Part shown: piece after piece, positions 1 to 9,089 of the stretch
Layout: every line of letters starts with the position of its first letter
Position numbering within the stretch: position 1 is the first letter of the stretch
Program-made: the position numbers and the translations under genes
The notes under the pieces: model-generated
The model's input: only the letters and a program-made list of their open reading frames with translations
What the model was told of the DNA's origin: nothing
Databases searched by the model: none
Assembly (NCBI RefSeq): GCF_005144585.1
Contig: NZ_SSMQ01000067.1
Span: 1-64,000, forward strand
DNA: 64,000 nt
Reading direction: 5' to 3'
From: Polyangium fumosum
GTDB lineage: Bacteria > Myxococcota_A > Polyangia > Polyangiales > Polyangiaceae

Positions 1-2
1 AG

Positions 3-1070
3 AAAGGCGGCGGCAGGAGCGGCAAGGGCGGCGGCGGCGGGAGCGAAAACGGGAGCGGCGGCAAAGGCGGGAGCGACCCGGACAGCGTCGAGGAGCGGGT
101 GGAGAAGCATCGTATTCGTCGCGAGGATCCGCCGCGGAAGGAGGCTGCGCCGCACGATCCGCGCTCGAAGGACATGGTCTTGCCGTCGGAGTCGGGGGCC
201 CTGAGCAAGGAGCGGGTGTTGCCCTCACGTGACGAGGTGCATCCGCCGGAATGCGTGGACGACGCGTGCACGCTGGTAGATCGGGGAGGCGCGCTGCCGG
301 AGCTCCAGCACGGGCAAGGGCGCCCGCTCGTGAGCGCGGTTCGCTGCCAGGACACGAAGCAAGGGTGCAACGGAAAGGGGGACGGGACCGGCAAAGGCAA
401 AGCCCTGACGCCGATGGAGCGGATGGTCCGTGAGCTGGCGATCGCCTCGGCGATGCTGAACGGCGAGTTCAACCACGACCTCGCGCGGAAAGACGGCAAG
501 CGGTTCGGCATCATCGGCGGCGACGACGAGGACGGCGTCGACAACGCCATCGTCCAGGCAGCGGCGGCGATCACGCAGATCGCCTCCGGTGTGCTCATCG
601 GGCAGGCGGAGACGTTCGCGAAGAAGCTGGAGGAGGCTTGCGCGAAGAAGACGCCGATCATCCTCCAGGGGGCCGAGGAGGTATCGAAGGAGACGGCGGA
701 GCTCCTGGCGCAGAAGTATGGGCGGGCGATCGCGGAGGCCCTGGAGCAAAACGGTGCAATCGGCCCCTACAAAACGATGCGCGAGTTCACGCGGGGCCTT
801 GAGGGGGACTTCCAGGCGCATCACATCCTGGAAAAGGCGATGGGGCGTGACCTCAAGCTCACGAAAAAGCAGCTTGACGAGATACCGTCGGTGATCTTGA
901 CGGAGGCGAAACACAAGCGGATCACGGGCCTCCTGGGCGATGCGCGGAAGGCGTTGCAGGAGGAGGGAAGGAACCTGAACCCACGTGAGCTGTGGAGGAT
1001 ATATGAGAAAGTGTATGCGGATAACCCGCGCTGGTTGGCAGCGATCAAGCCGTACTTCGGCGGCAAATAG
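3..1070 (+). CDS. C-terminal part of a polymorphic toxin with an HH nuclease-like tip (5'-truncated by window edge)
   Basis: The reading frame is already open at the left edge, where it encodes a Gly/Ser/Lys-rich linker, so the protein starts outside the window; the first internal ATG is at 99. A charged, proline-containing linker with a VLPSES segment leads to a helical domain of about 200 residues. Near nt 813-824 there is a QAHHILE motif followed by charged helices rich in Lys and Glu. Paired histidines of this kind occur in AHH/LHH-type His-Me nuclease toxin tips, so nuclease activity is an inference. The gene ends 28 bp before an immunity-like gene, the normal order for a toxin-immunity pair. 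Without the N-terminus I cannot tell whether it is a lipoprotein (Sit-like) or a larger secreted toxin. Confidence 0.6.
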   Translation, partial: KGGGRSGKGGGGGSENGSGGKGGSDPDSVEERVEKHRIRREDPPRKEAAPHDPRSKDMVLPSESGALSKERVLPSRDEVHPPECVDDACTLVDRGGALPELQHGQGRPLVSAVRCQDTKQGCNGKGDGTGKGKALTPMERMVRELAIASAMLNGEFNHDLARKDGKRFGIIGGDDEDGVDNAIVQAAAAITQIASGVLIGQAETFAKKLEEACAKKTPIILQGAEEVSKETAELLAQKYGRAIAEALEQNGAIGPYKTMREFTRGLEGDFQAHHILEKAMGRDLKLTKKQLDEIPSVILTEAKHKRITGLLGDARKALQEEGRNLNPRELWRIYEKVYADNPRWLAAIKPYFGGK

Positions 1071-1098
1071 GGTGTCGTTGCGGCAGGGAGCGAAAGCG

Positions 1099-1992
1099 AT
1101 GAGAACCGTAGCGAAGATCTGGTTTGATGGGTTGGACCTGCTCGGCGATCCACAAGCTGTCCTCGAATCCATCGGCTGCGGGGCGGACGTCGCAAAGATA
1201 GATGACGCCCCGGTCCTGAATGTGTTGCACGTGTGGGTCACCCTCGACGTAACGGACGAGCGACTTTCCAAGCTTCTGGCGCTCCTCCAAGAGCACGGCG
1301 CTCAATGGCGGGATCTTCGCGGCGACCGCTTCACCGAAGAGGAGATCGAAGCGGCGCCGCTGCTTAATATGTGGTTCAACGTCACCGACACGGTCTTCGG
1401 TGGGCCGCGGATGGGCACGACCTACGACATGTCCAAAGCCTGCGAGCGCTGCGGCGTCGGGGCCCGGCAGACGTCCGCGATGATCATCGACGGCGAAGAC
1501 CTCCACAAACTCGAAGGCCAGCGCGTCGCCGCGACCCCCTACAACGACATACTCGTCGACGAGAAGCTGGCCGCCGTGCTCGTGGAGAGCAGCGTCACCG
1601 GGATCTCGTTCCGGGGCGTCTTCGCCGCGTTCGAGAAGAGGGGCCACATCCAACTCCCGTGGCGGCAGCTCTGCGCCACGCACACGATGCCGCCCATGTC
1701 TCCACGTTCGACCGCGATTCTACCTGGCGACCTCTGCTCTTGCAGAAGGAGCGGCTTCGATACGCCCTGGGAGGTCCCTATCCGCCTCGTCTACCGCACC
1801 TCGGACCTCACAGGGATTCGCGATGTCAACGTGACCTGGGAATGGTTCGGCGATACTCACTACGAAGGCGACGTGGGCGATGCCCTGTTCGCATATCCCA
1901 GGTTCCTCGTCACACCCAAGGTCCGCCGCATCTTCCTCGACGCAGGCGTCACCGGCTTCCACTGGCTCCCGATCCACGTCGTCGACGAATAG
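1099..1992 (+). CDS. CXXCG-motif immunity-like protein
   Basis: A soluble acidic protein of 297 residues. ATG 1099 is preceded by GGAG at 1086-1089, and the in-frame sequence before it reads as translated toxin-gene tail, so this start is preferred over 985. It contains a CERCG motif (CXXCG) followed by GVGARQ, a second Cys pair (LCSCRRSG) replacing a full CXXCG, and a C-terminus with an FLVTPKV strand and a Trp-Pro ending. This layout recalls the double-CXXCG immunity proteins of myxobacteria (SitI6-like), where the cysteines bind metal. The position 28 bp after the toxin supports immunity to it. The family assignment is from memory of motifs only; the degenerate second motif is notable. Confidence 0.6.
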   Translation: MRTVAKIWFDGLDLLGDPQAVLESIGCGADVAKIDDAPVLNVLHVWVTLDVTDERLSKLLALLQEHGAQWRDLRGDRFTEEEIEAAPLLNMWFNVTDTVFGGPRMGTTYDMSKACERCGVGARQTSAMIIDGEDLHKLEGQRVAATPYNDILVDEKLAAVLVESSVTGISFRGVFAAFEKRGHIQLPWRQLCATHTMPPMSPRSTAILPGDLCSCRRSGFDTPWEVPIRLVYRTSDLTGIRDVNVTWEWFGDTHYEGDVGDALFAYPRFLVTPKVRRIFLDAGVTGFHWLPIHVVDE

Positions 1993-2049
1993 GCCCGGAG
2001 CGCTGCGGGCCCGTCCCGCCCGCACCCTTACGACCCACCTCCCTCCATC

Positions 2050-2401
2050 AATCTGCAAATGCCACTGCGGAGGCGCCGATTCTTCGAGCAGCGCCACGCC
2101 CGGCGAAGGGCGCGCGCCGTCCGTATTCGGGCGTTTCGCCTTGGAACTGCGCGCGGCTCTTGGCTGTCTCGGCGCTCCGCCGAAGCCAAAGCCTGCGCCA
2201 CCGCCGCCGCCCGCGAAGAAGGAGGCCCCAGTCTTGCCGTCGGAGTCGGTGGCGCCCCCGTCCGATCGACGCGACGAGGGACGAGCGGGCCCGCACGGAG
2301 GAAAGGGCGGCGGAAAGGGCACCACGCTCGCGGCGAGGGACGCCCGCGTCCGTGGAAGTCCAGCCAAGATCCGCGGGGTTGGCGCCCCCGGGTCAGGTTG
2401 A
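2050..2401 (+). pseudogene. Displaced toxin linker fragment
   Basis: Between the immunity gene and the thioesterase gene (448 bp) lies a stretch with a coding look but no start of its own. The frame closing at 2401 has a proline run, then a KEAPVLPSES segment, then Gly/Lys-rich sequence. The segment around 2231 shares 18 identical bases with the linker of the upstream toxin (around 178), at the same VLPSES codons, and both are followed by Gly/Lys-rich linkers. This looks like the remnant of a second toxin copy whose tip and start have been lost. There is no recognisable domain. Confidence 0.4.
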
Positions 2402-2426
2402 TCCGAACGGTTCGCGCGCTAGCTGC

Positions 2427-2432
2427 TACGCT
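2427..2432 (+). promoter_or_regulatory. -10-like TACGCT, leaderless arrangement
   Basis: TACGCT lies 8 nt before ATG 2441 and there is no Shine-Dalgarno sequence. Transcription starting about 7 nt after the hexamer would begin at the start codon. No clear -35 element is visible. Confidence 0.4.
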
Positions 2433-2440
2433 CCGCCACC

Positions 2441-2872
2441 ATGACCCGCTTTCACGAGACGCTCATGGGCGTCTACTTCGACGACCTCGACGCCTTCCAG
2501 ATCCTGCACAACGCGCGGTATCTCCTCCTCTTCGAGCGCACGATCGGCTCCTTCTGGAAGCACCTCGGGTGGGGCGGCGTCCTCGACGCCCAGAAGAACC
2601 CCGACCAGTTCCACTTCGTCCGGGCGAACAACATCGAATACCTCCGCCCCGTCGTCGGCGTCCGCGACGTGCGCGTCCGGGTCTGGGTCGAGAAGCTCGG
2701 ACGATCGAGCCTCACCTTCGGCTTTCGCGTCCTGCCCACCGACCAGGACGAGGACTTCGCCCGCGGCACCCGCACCGTCGTGCGCGTCGATCCCACGACG
2801 CACCGGCCCGTCCCCTGGACCGACACCTTCCGCGCGACCCTCGAACCTTACCGCGCCGACCTCAACCCCTGA
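2441..2872 (+). CDS. Acyl-CoA thioesterase, 4HBT hotdog family (YbgC/FadM-like)
   Basis: A protein of 143 residues, the usual length for single-hotdog thioesterases. Near the N-terminus it has the YFDDLDAFQILHNARYL block, matching the D-x-D-x-x-x-x-x-H-N-x-x-Y-L signature in which the Asp near the helix start is catalytic; then come the long central helix and an antiparallel sheet with VRVWVEKLGRSSLTFGFRV. Such enzymes hydrolyse acyl-CoA (or acyl-ACP) thioesters in the cytoplasm; the chain length cannot be read from sequence. It is monocistronic: the next gene is convergent. Confidence 0.85.
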   Translation: MTRFHETLMGVYFDDLDAFQILHNARYLLLFERTIGSFWKHLGWGGVLDAQKNPDQFHFVRANNIEYLRPVVGVRDVRVRVWVEKLGRSSLTFGFRVLPTDQDEDFARGTRTVVRVDPTTHRPVPWTDTFRATLEPYRADLNP

Positions 2873-2966
2873 GCGCCCAGGCGATCCCCGCCCGCAATGG
2901 GAAGGAGCGGCCGAGGGCCTCCTCCCGCGAATACCCGAACATCCGCGCGGCGTCGTCGCTTCCTCG

Positions 2967-4499
2967 TCATCGCGACGTGTCCCCGATGCGCCGGCTCTTC
3001 ATCCCGCTCGCATGCGCGCCTTCGAGCAGTTGCTCCAGCACCTCGTGCCAGCCGAGCTGATCCCTCGCCACGAGATCGACCATCACGCCCACCGCGCTCC
3101 GCGTCGTCACGCGCCGCCGCGGCGCCTGCATGAACACCAGCGTGTGGAGCCGCTCGAGCACCTCCTCGTCCACCGGCCGCAGCCGCCCCGCCGCCGGCAA
3201 ACGCCCTCCACGCTCGCGCGCGAGCACCCACTTCGCGATCTCGACATCGTCGAGCCCCGTGTCGTCCCGCAGAATGTACACGTCCCCCAGCATTGCGCGG
3301 TACGTCGCTGCCCAATCGACGCACACCACCCGGGTCGTCGGCAGCGCGGCCGTGAGCGCCTCGACCTCATCCGACCGGCCGAACGGCGTGTCCGTCAGGT
3401 CGAGCTCTTCGAGGTGCTTCATCGACCGCAGCGCGGCCGGGACGCTCGTGAGCGGGATGCCTTGCAGCCACAAGAACTTCAGGCGCGAGAGCCAGCCGAG
3501 CGCCTCGGGCAGCGCCGTGATCCCCGTCAGCGACAGATCGAGCTCTTCGAGCCCCTCCAGCGTGAAGAGCACGTCCGGCGGCTTGCCGTCCCGCAGGCCC
3601 ACGGGCGACCCGGCGAGCAGCAACGTCCGGAGCCCGGTCAGCCGCGCGAGCACGTCGGGCAGGCTTTCGAGCCACGTGCTTCGCAGGTCGAGCCGCCGGA
3701 GCGCGGCGAACGCAGCGACCTCCTCGGGCAACACGACGAGCGGGTTGTCGCCGAGCTCCAGCGCTTCCATCTCGTCCCACGCGTGCCCCGCGAGCGGCAG
3801 CGCGCCGATGCGATTGCCCGCCACGTCGAGCGCGCGCAACCGGAGCCCGGGGAGCATGGGCGGCAGCTCCGTCAGCCGGTTTCCGCGTAGCACGAGCGCC
3901 CGGAGCGCGCCGAGCTTGCCGATCGACGCGGGCAGCCCCGAGAGCCGGTTTTCCCCGAGGTCGAGCTTCTGGAGCGCCACGAGCGCGCCGAGATCACCGG
4001 GCAGCGCCTCGAACCCGAGCCCCGCGAGCCCGAGCTCCGTGAGGCCCGAGAGCGCGAGCACCGGCTCCGGGAACGCGTCGAGCGGGTTCTTCCCGAGCAC
4101 GAGCGCCCGCAACGCCGACCGGTCCGCGAGCCACCGCGGCACGGACTCGACGCGGTTCTGGCCGAGGTCGAGTGATACGAGCGCTGGCAGATCGGCCACG
4201 AACGAGGGCACGGCCTGGAGCTTGTTGTGGCTCAGCTCGAGGACACGCAGCTTGTCGAGCCGCCCGAGCTTGCGGGGCAGGTCTTCGAGGGCGTTGCGTT
4301 CGAGCCGCAGGACCTCCAGCGACGTCAGCTCCCCGAGCCATGCGGGCACCTCGGTGAGGGCATTGCTCCCGAGGTCGAGCTCGACGAGGTTCCGGAGCGC
4401 GCGGATCACGGGGGGGACCTGGCCGAGCACGAGGCCACGCAGATCGAGCTTGCCCGTTTTTTCGGCGGTCCCGAGGCGTTCGGCCAGCATTACGCGCAT
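2967..4499 (-). CDS. Leucine-rich-repeat protein
   Basis: A protein of 510 residues with no signal peptide. Residues about 20-390 are a run of roughly 16 LRRs with the LxxLxLxxNxLxxLPxxL pattern typical of the bacterial/plant-like class, so a curved protein-binding scaffold is expected. The final 120 residues lack repeats and are helical (VDWAATYRAML, DDVEIAKWVLARE), with a basic stretch QAPRRRVTTR. ATG 4499 is the first start after an upstream stop; there is only a weak AAGG about 12 nt before it. It is transcribed away from the FHA-VIT-VWA gene, with 77 bp between starts, so the two may share regulation. The partner is unknown. Confidence 0.8.
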   Translation of the reverse strand: MRVMLAERLGTAEKTGKLDLRGLVLGQVPPVIRALRNLVELDLGSNALTEVPAWLGELTSLEVLRLERNALEDLPRKLGRLDKLRVLELSHNKLQAVPSFVADLPALVSLDLGQNRVESVPRWLADRSALRALVLGKNPLDAFPEPVLALSGLTELGLAGLGFEALPGDLGALVALQKLDLGENRLSGLPASIGKLGALRALVLRGNRLTELPPMLPGLRLRALDVAGNRIGALPLAGHAWDEMEALELGDNPLVVLPEEVAAFAALRRLDLRSTWLESLPDVLARLTGLRTLLLAGSPVGLRDGKPPDVLFTLEGLEELDLSLTGITALPEALGWLSRLKFLWLQGIPLTSVPAALRSMKHLEELDLTDTPFGRSDEVEALTAALPTTRVVCVDWAATYRAMLGDVYILRDDTGLDDVEIAKWVLARERGGRLPAAGRLRPVDEEVLERLHTLVFMQAPRRRVTTRSAVGVMVDLVARDQLGWHEVLEQLLEGAHASGMKSRRIGDTSR

Positions 4500-4576
4500 G
4501 CTAGGAAGCCCTTGCTCTGCGCGTCAACCCTTGACGCCGGGGACCGATCCTGAAATGCGTGTGTGAGGAGGCGGGC

Positions 4577-7474
4577 ATGATCACGCTGGTCGTCGAGGAC
4601 GCGAGGGGGCGCGAGACGCGCGAGGTGTTCGACACGCCGATCCTCTACGTCGGCCGAGCGAGCACCTGCGACGTCGTCATCGCCTCGAACGGCACCTCGC
4701 GGTGCCATGCCCAGATCGAATGGCGAGACGGCCGGGTCTGCATCGAGGATCTCGGCTCGGTGAATGGCACGATCGTCAATGGCAAGCAGATCCAGGGCAA
4801 GATGGATCTGGCCCCCGACGACGTGATCGAGATCGGCGGGAGGCGCCTGCGCATCGAGGCCGACCCCGCCGTCTGGCGCGAGCCGCGCAAGCAGCCGTGG
4901 GGCCTGCCGCAAAAACGCAGGCGGCCGAGACAACCCGCTCCGAACCACAACGGCGTGCTCCTCTCGGACGCGAACGAAGGCGATTTCCTCGCGGTCCGAG
5001 GCGTCACCGCCGACATCCACGTCGACGGGCTCCTCTCGCGGGCCCGCCTCGTCGTCACGTTCCACAATGACCTCGGCTGCACGCTGGAGGGCGACCTCGT
5101 CTTTCCGCTCCCGCCCATGGCCGCGCTGCGTGAGCTCGTCGTGAAGCTCGGCGGCCGCACGATCGAGGGCAACATCCGCGGGCGGGCCCGCGCCCGCGCC
5201 GACTACCAGCGCGCCGTCGAGGCGGGGCAATCGGCCGCGCTCGCCGAATCCGAGGGCGAAGACCTCGCGCGGCTGCGCATCGCACCGATCGAGCCTGGCG
5301 AGGACGTCGAGGTCACGCTCACGGTCGATCAAAGGCTCCTGCCGATCGCCGACGGCCACCGGCTCATCGTCCCGCTCACGTACATGCCGCGGTACGTGGA
5401 GGACGCGACGAACGTCACGGAGACCGAGGCCGCGGCGCTCGATCGCCCGAGACCGACGACGCTCGCCGCGCGGGCCCGGGTGGACATCACGATCGACGAT
5501 GGTCCGGACGAACGGGCGACCCTTCGTTGCACCTCCCATTCCACGACCATGATGCAGGCCGGCGCGCGCAAGCGGCGCATCGAGGTGCGCGACGCCCCGC
5601 TCGATCGCGATTTGCAGATCGAGATCGCCAATCGACCCCGGGGCGACCAACCCGCCTTGTGGATCCGCCACGACACGACCGCGGGCCCCGATCAGAATGG
5701 CCCATCGACGGCGATCGGCATCGTCCCGCCGGCGTTCGCGGACGAGGGACCCGTCCTTCCCCGCACCGTCACCTTCCTCGTCGATCGCTCCGGCTCGATG
5801 GGCGGCGCGCCCATGCAATCGGCCATCCGCGCCGTGCGCGGCGCCTTGCGCTCGCTCGGGCCCGACGATCGCTTCAACGTGATCGCGTTCGACGACCGAC
5901 TCGAAGCCCTCGCGGTCGCGCCCGTCCCCTTCGACGACGAGCACCTCCAGGCCGCGGACGATTTCATCGGCCGCATCACCGCGCGCGGCGGCACGGAAGC
6001 ATCCAGAGCCCTCCGCGCGGCGCTCTCGTCGCGGCTCGGCACCGAGGTCCCCGTCGCCACGACGAACCTCCCGCCCCCCGATCAGATCTACCGGCTCCGC
6101 ATCGTCGTCTTCATGACCGACGGCGACGTCGCGAACGCAGCGAACGTCCTCCGGGCCGCGAAGGACCAGCTCCTCGACACGCGCCTGCACGTGCTCGGCA
6201 TCGGCGAGTCCGTCCAGCATTCGATGCTCGCCGAGCTCGCGCAGCTCGGCGGCGGCACGTACACGCCCGTCACGACGAACGAGGACCTCGAGCGCGCGCT
6301 CGTGCGGCTCAAAAATGCGATCACCGCGCCGCTGTGGACAGGCATTCGGGTGTTCGTCGAGCGCGAGGGCGAACGGAAAAGCCCGAAGATGCTCGAACCC
6401 CCCGGCCCGATCGACCTCTTCGCCGCCGAGCCCGTCCTTCTCGCATTTCGCGGCCCCGTCGAGCCGGGCGATCGCCTCGTGCTCCTCGGCCAGCGCGCGG
6501 ATGGCGAGGAGAAGCGCGTCGCCCTTTCGCTCGCCGTGCCCGCGGACGCGCGCGCGGAGGGCGCGGCCACGTTATGGGCGCTGCTCCGCAACAAGCGCCT
6601 CACGTATCGGTTCGATCCGGACGACGACCCCACCCTCGAAGGCCTCGGGACCACCTTTGGCCTGGTCAACCGCACGGTCGCGCTCATCGGCGTGAATCCG
6701 GACCATCGCAACGTGACGATCGAAGGAAAGGTCCCGGTCACCCTGCCCTTGCCGGCGAACGTGGCCGAGGAAGCGTTCTTTGCGAATGCGCTCCCCGGGT
6801 CGCCTGCCCCGCCCGGCGCCAAACCGGCCGCCGCCGCATTCCGTTCGGCCGCGCCCGCGCCGCCCGGCGGGTTCGGCCCGCCGCCGCCCCCCGCCATGGG
6901 CGCGCCGCCGCCTTCCCCTGCAAGGCCGGCCCCACCGCCGCCGCCAAGACTAGCCGTCCCCGGCGCGCCGCCCCCGCCGCCCCCGGGCCGTGCCGCTGCC
7001 CCGGCCCCTGCTGTCGAAATGGCCCGATCCGCGCCGCCCGCGGCCCCGCGCCTCACGAACGACGACGCCGGCCTCCGCGCGCTCCTCCTCCATCAAAAGG
7101 CCGACGGCCTCTTCGACGCCGATCTCGGCGCCACGCTCGCCGCCGTCGCCGCCCTCGTCGCGCGGGGCCACACCGCCCGCGAGGGCCTCTTCCGCGCCGA
7201 GCTCCGCCGCACCACGGTCACCTTGCGCGGCAAGCTCGGTGGAATGTCCGCCGAGGACAAACACCTCGCCCTGCTCGCCCTCGCGCTCCTCACGATGCCC
7301 CACGGCGACCCTGCGCCCGAAGGCCTCCCGGCCCCGATCGCCGCGTCCCTCACGGGCCTCTCGCTCACCGATCGCCCCGGCGCCGCCGCCAAGATCGGCG
7401 CCGCCCTCGGCCACCTGCCTTCCGGCTGGGCAGACAAGCCCCTCGCCGCCGAGGTGAAGCGGGTCTTCCTGTAA
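4577..7474 (+). CDS. FHA-VIT-VWA protein with proline-rich linker
   Basis: A protein of 965 residues. ATG 4577 follows a GAGGAG site at 4564-4569 and gives an N-terminus that begins the FHA fold at once. FHA (about 10-100) has GRAS and SVNGT motifs, so phosphothreonine binding is likely. A VIT domain (about 135-275) precedes a VWA domain whose MIDAS motif is DRSGSM (near residue 400), the layout of inter-alpha-trypsin-inhibitor heavy chains and bacterial VIT-VWA proteins. Then comes a Pro/Ala linker (about 725-825) with polyproline runs and a helical C-terminal domain. No signal peptide is visible. It probably works as a phospho-dependent protein-assembly factor; the Ser/Thr kinase at 16740 is a possible but unproven partner. 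Confidence 0.8.
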   Translation: MITLVVEDARGRETREVFDTPILYVGRASTCDVVIASNGTSRCHAQIEWRDGRVCIEDLGSVNGTIVNGKQIQGKMDLAPDDVIEIGGRRLRIEADPAVWREPRKQPWGLPQKRRRPRQPAPNHNGVLLSDANEGDFLAVRGVTADIHVDGLLSRARLVVTFHNDLGCTLEGDLVFPLPPMAALRELVVKLGGRTIEGNIRGRARARADYQRAVEAGQSAALAESEGEDLARLRIAPIEPGEDVEVTLTVDQRLLPIADGHRLIVPLTYMPRYVEDATNVTETEAAALDRPRPTTLAARARVDITIDDGPDERATLRCTSHSTTMMQAGARKRRIEVRDAPLDRDLQIEIANRPRGDQPALWIRHDTTAGPDQNGPSTAIGIVPPAFADEGPVLPRTVTFLVDRSGSMGGAPMQSAIRAVRGALRSLGPDDRFNVIAFDDRLEALAVAPVPFDDEHLQAADDFIGRITARGGTEASRALRAALSSRLGTEVPVATTNLPPPDQIYRLRIVVFMTDGDVANAANVLRAAKDQLLDTRLHVLGIGESVQHSMLAELAQLGGGTYTPVTTNEDLERALVRLKNAITAPLWTGIRVFVEREGERKSPKMLEPPGPIDLFAAEPVLLAFRGPVEPGDRLVLLGQRADGEEKRVALSLAVPADARAEGAATLWALLRNKRLTYRFDPDDDPTLEGLGTTFGLVNRTVALIGVNPDHRNVTIEGKVPVTLPLPANVAEEAFFANALPGSPAPPGAKPAAAAFRSAAPAPPGGFGPPPPPAMGAPPPSPARPAPPPPPRLAVPGAPPPPPPGRAAAPAPAVEMARSAPPAAPRLTNDDAGLRALLLHQKADGLFDADLGATLAAVAALVARGHTAREGLFRAELRRTTVTLRGKLGGMSAEDKHLALLALALLTMPHGDPAPEGLPAPIAASLTGLSLTDRPGAAAKIGAALGHLPSGWADKPLAAEVKRVFL

Positions 7475-7531
7475 AACCGTTTGCCATGTTTCCCGGGCGT
7501 CCGGACGACGTGAACCGCCCCGAAAACATGG

Positions 7532-7537
7532 TAGGCT
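7532..7537 (+). promoter_or_regulatory. -10-like TAGGCT, leaderless arrangement
   Basis: TAGGCT lies 7 nt before ATG 7545. There is no Shine-Dalgarno. GTGAAC at 7510-7515 is a weak -35 candidate with a 16-nt spacer. Confidence 0.4.
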
Positions 7538-7544
7538 CGGACCC

Positions 7545-9065
7545 ATGCAAGCGGAGACCATCGTGGTGGGCGCCGGCTCGTCCGGCGCGGTGATCGCGGC
7601 CCGCGCGACCGAACGCGCGGATCGCGAGGTGCTGCTCGTCGAGGCGGGGCCCGATTATCCCCCGCGCGTGACGCTCCCCTCGGACCTCGTGGACGGCACC
7701 CGCAACTCGATCAACGCCCACGACTGGGGGTTTTCCTATTTTCCCATGCCGGGGCACAAGCCCTTCGTGTACCCCCGCGGCAAGGTCGTCGGCGGCTCCT
7801 CCGCGGTCAATACCTGCATCGCGCTCCGCGGCCAGCCCTACGATTACGACGAATGGGCGGCGCTCGGCCTGCCCGAGTGGAGCTTCGAGAAGTGCCTGCC
7901 CGCCTTGAAGCGCCTCGAAGACGATCAGGACGTCCAGAATCGCTGGCACGGCCGCGGCGGCCCCCTCCCCATCCGGCGCCACCCGCCCGAGGAGCTCGCG
8001 CCTTTCCAGGTCGCCTTCATGGAAGCCTGCCGCGCCCTCGGGTTTCCGGCCTGCCCCGATCAAAACGACCCGGACCCGTTCGGCGTCGGCCCGCAGCCCA
8101 TGAACAAGCTCGGCGGCGTCCGCATGAGCGCCGCGCGTTGTTACCTCGGCGAAGACGTCCGCCGCCGGGACAACCTCACGATCCGGCCGCACACCTCCGT
8201 GCGCCGCGTCCTCTTCCACAATGGCAAGGTCACGGGCCTCGAAGTCGAGACCTCGGGCAAGATCGAGGTCCTCGCGACGAACCACGTCGTCCTCGCGGCC
8301 GGCGCGATCGCCACGCCGGGGATCCTGATTCGTTCGGGGATCGGGCCGCGCGACTTGCTCGAACGGCTCGGCGTGGACGTCGTCTCCGACATCCCGGCCA
8401 TCGGCGCGCGCCTCCTCGATCACCCGGGCTCCCTCGCGCTCTTCGTCCCGCGAAGCTACGAATTCGCGAGCATCCGGCACCCGCTCATTCAAACGGTGCT
8501 GCGATACACCTCGGAGGGCAGCCCCTTCCCGAGCGACATGCAGCTCCAGCCGTTCTCGTTTTTCGCCTGGCCGGGCAATTACATGCCGCTCGTCGGCATC
8601 TCCTGCTGCGTCGGCAAACCCCGCGGCCACGGCCGCATCACCTGGACCAGCGCCGACCCTTCCGCCAAACCCCGCATCGAGCTCGACATCATCCTCCACC
8701 CCGACGACCGCGCTTGCGCCGTCGAGGCCATGGAACTCGCCGGCCACGTCGCGCGCACGAAGCCCATGCGCGACCTCGTCGTCCCTTTCTGGCCGAACGA
8801 CCGCGTCCTCCGCAATCGAGCCGAAATCTCGCGCTGGATCGAATGGAGCTCCGGCTCCGGGTATCACCCCTCCGGCACCGTCCCCATGGGGCCGGAGGGA
8901 GATCCCGAGGCGGCCGTCGACGGCCGCGGCCACGTGCGCGGCGTCTCGGGCCTCGTCGTGGCGGACGCGAGCATCATGCCGACGATCGTCAGTACGAACA
9001 CGAACGTCACGGCTTTGATGATCGGCGAGCGATTCGGGGAATGGCTGCGGGACGGGGGGCTGTAG
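7545..9065 (+). CDS. GMC-family FAD-dependent oxidoreductase (choline dehydrogenase-like)
   Basis: A protein of 506 residues, normal for the family. Residues 9-14 GAGSSG form the ADP-binding loop, with the acidic VEAG strand end after it. GKVVGGSSAVN is the first GMC signature; the AAGAIATPGILIRSGIG block matches the second. His441 in GYHPSGTVPMG is the expected catalytic base, and the C-terminal STNTNV closes the FAD site. Such enzymes oxidise alcohols in the cytoplasm; the substrate cannot be assigned. It has no signal peptide. It seems monocistronic and is followed at once by the minisatellite at 9090. Confidence 0.88.
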   Translation: MQAETIVVGAGSSGAVIAARATERADREVLLVEAGPDYPPRVTLPSDLVDGTRNSINAHDWGFSYFPMPGHKPFVYPRGKVVGGSSAVNTCIALRGQPYDYDEWAALGLPEWSFEKCLPALKRLEDDQDVQNRWHGRGGPLPIRRHPPEELAPFQVAFMEACRALGFPACPDQNDPDPFGVGPQPMNKLGGVRMSAARCYLGEDVRRRDNLTIRPHTSVRRVLFHNGKVTGLEVETSGKIEVLATNHVVLAAGAIATPGILIRSGIGPRDLLERLGVDVVSDIPAIGARLLDHPGSLALFVPRSYEFASIRHPLIQTVLRYTSEGSPFPSDMQLQPFSFFAWPGNYMPLVGISCCVGKPRGHGRITWTSADPSAKPRIELDIILHPDDRACAVEAMELAGHVARTKPMRDLVVPFWPNDRVLRNRAEISRWIEWSSGSGYHPSGTVPMGPEGDPEAAVDGRGHVRGVSGLVVADASIMPTIVSTNTNVTALMIGERFGEWLRDGGL

Positions 9066-9089
9066 CGCGACTCCTCCAGGAGCCCGCTC

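Noticed and set aside
5527-7593. A 688-codon plus-strand frame inside the FHA-VIT-VWA gene
   Set aside because: Different frame of a gene with recognisable FHA, VIT and MIDAS motifs; composition is Arg/Pro-rich.
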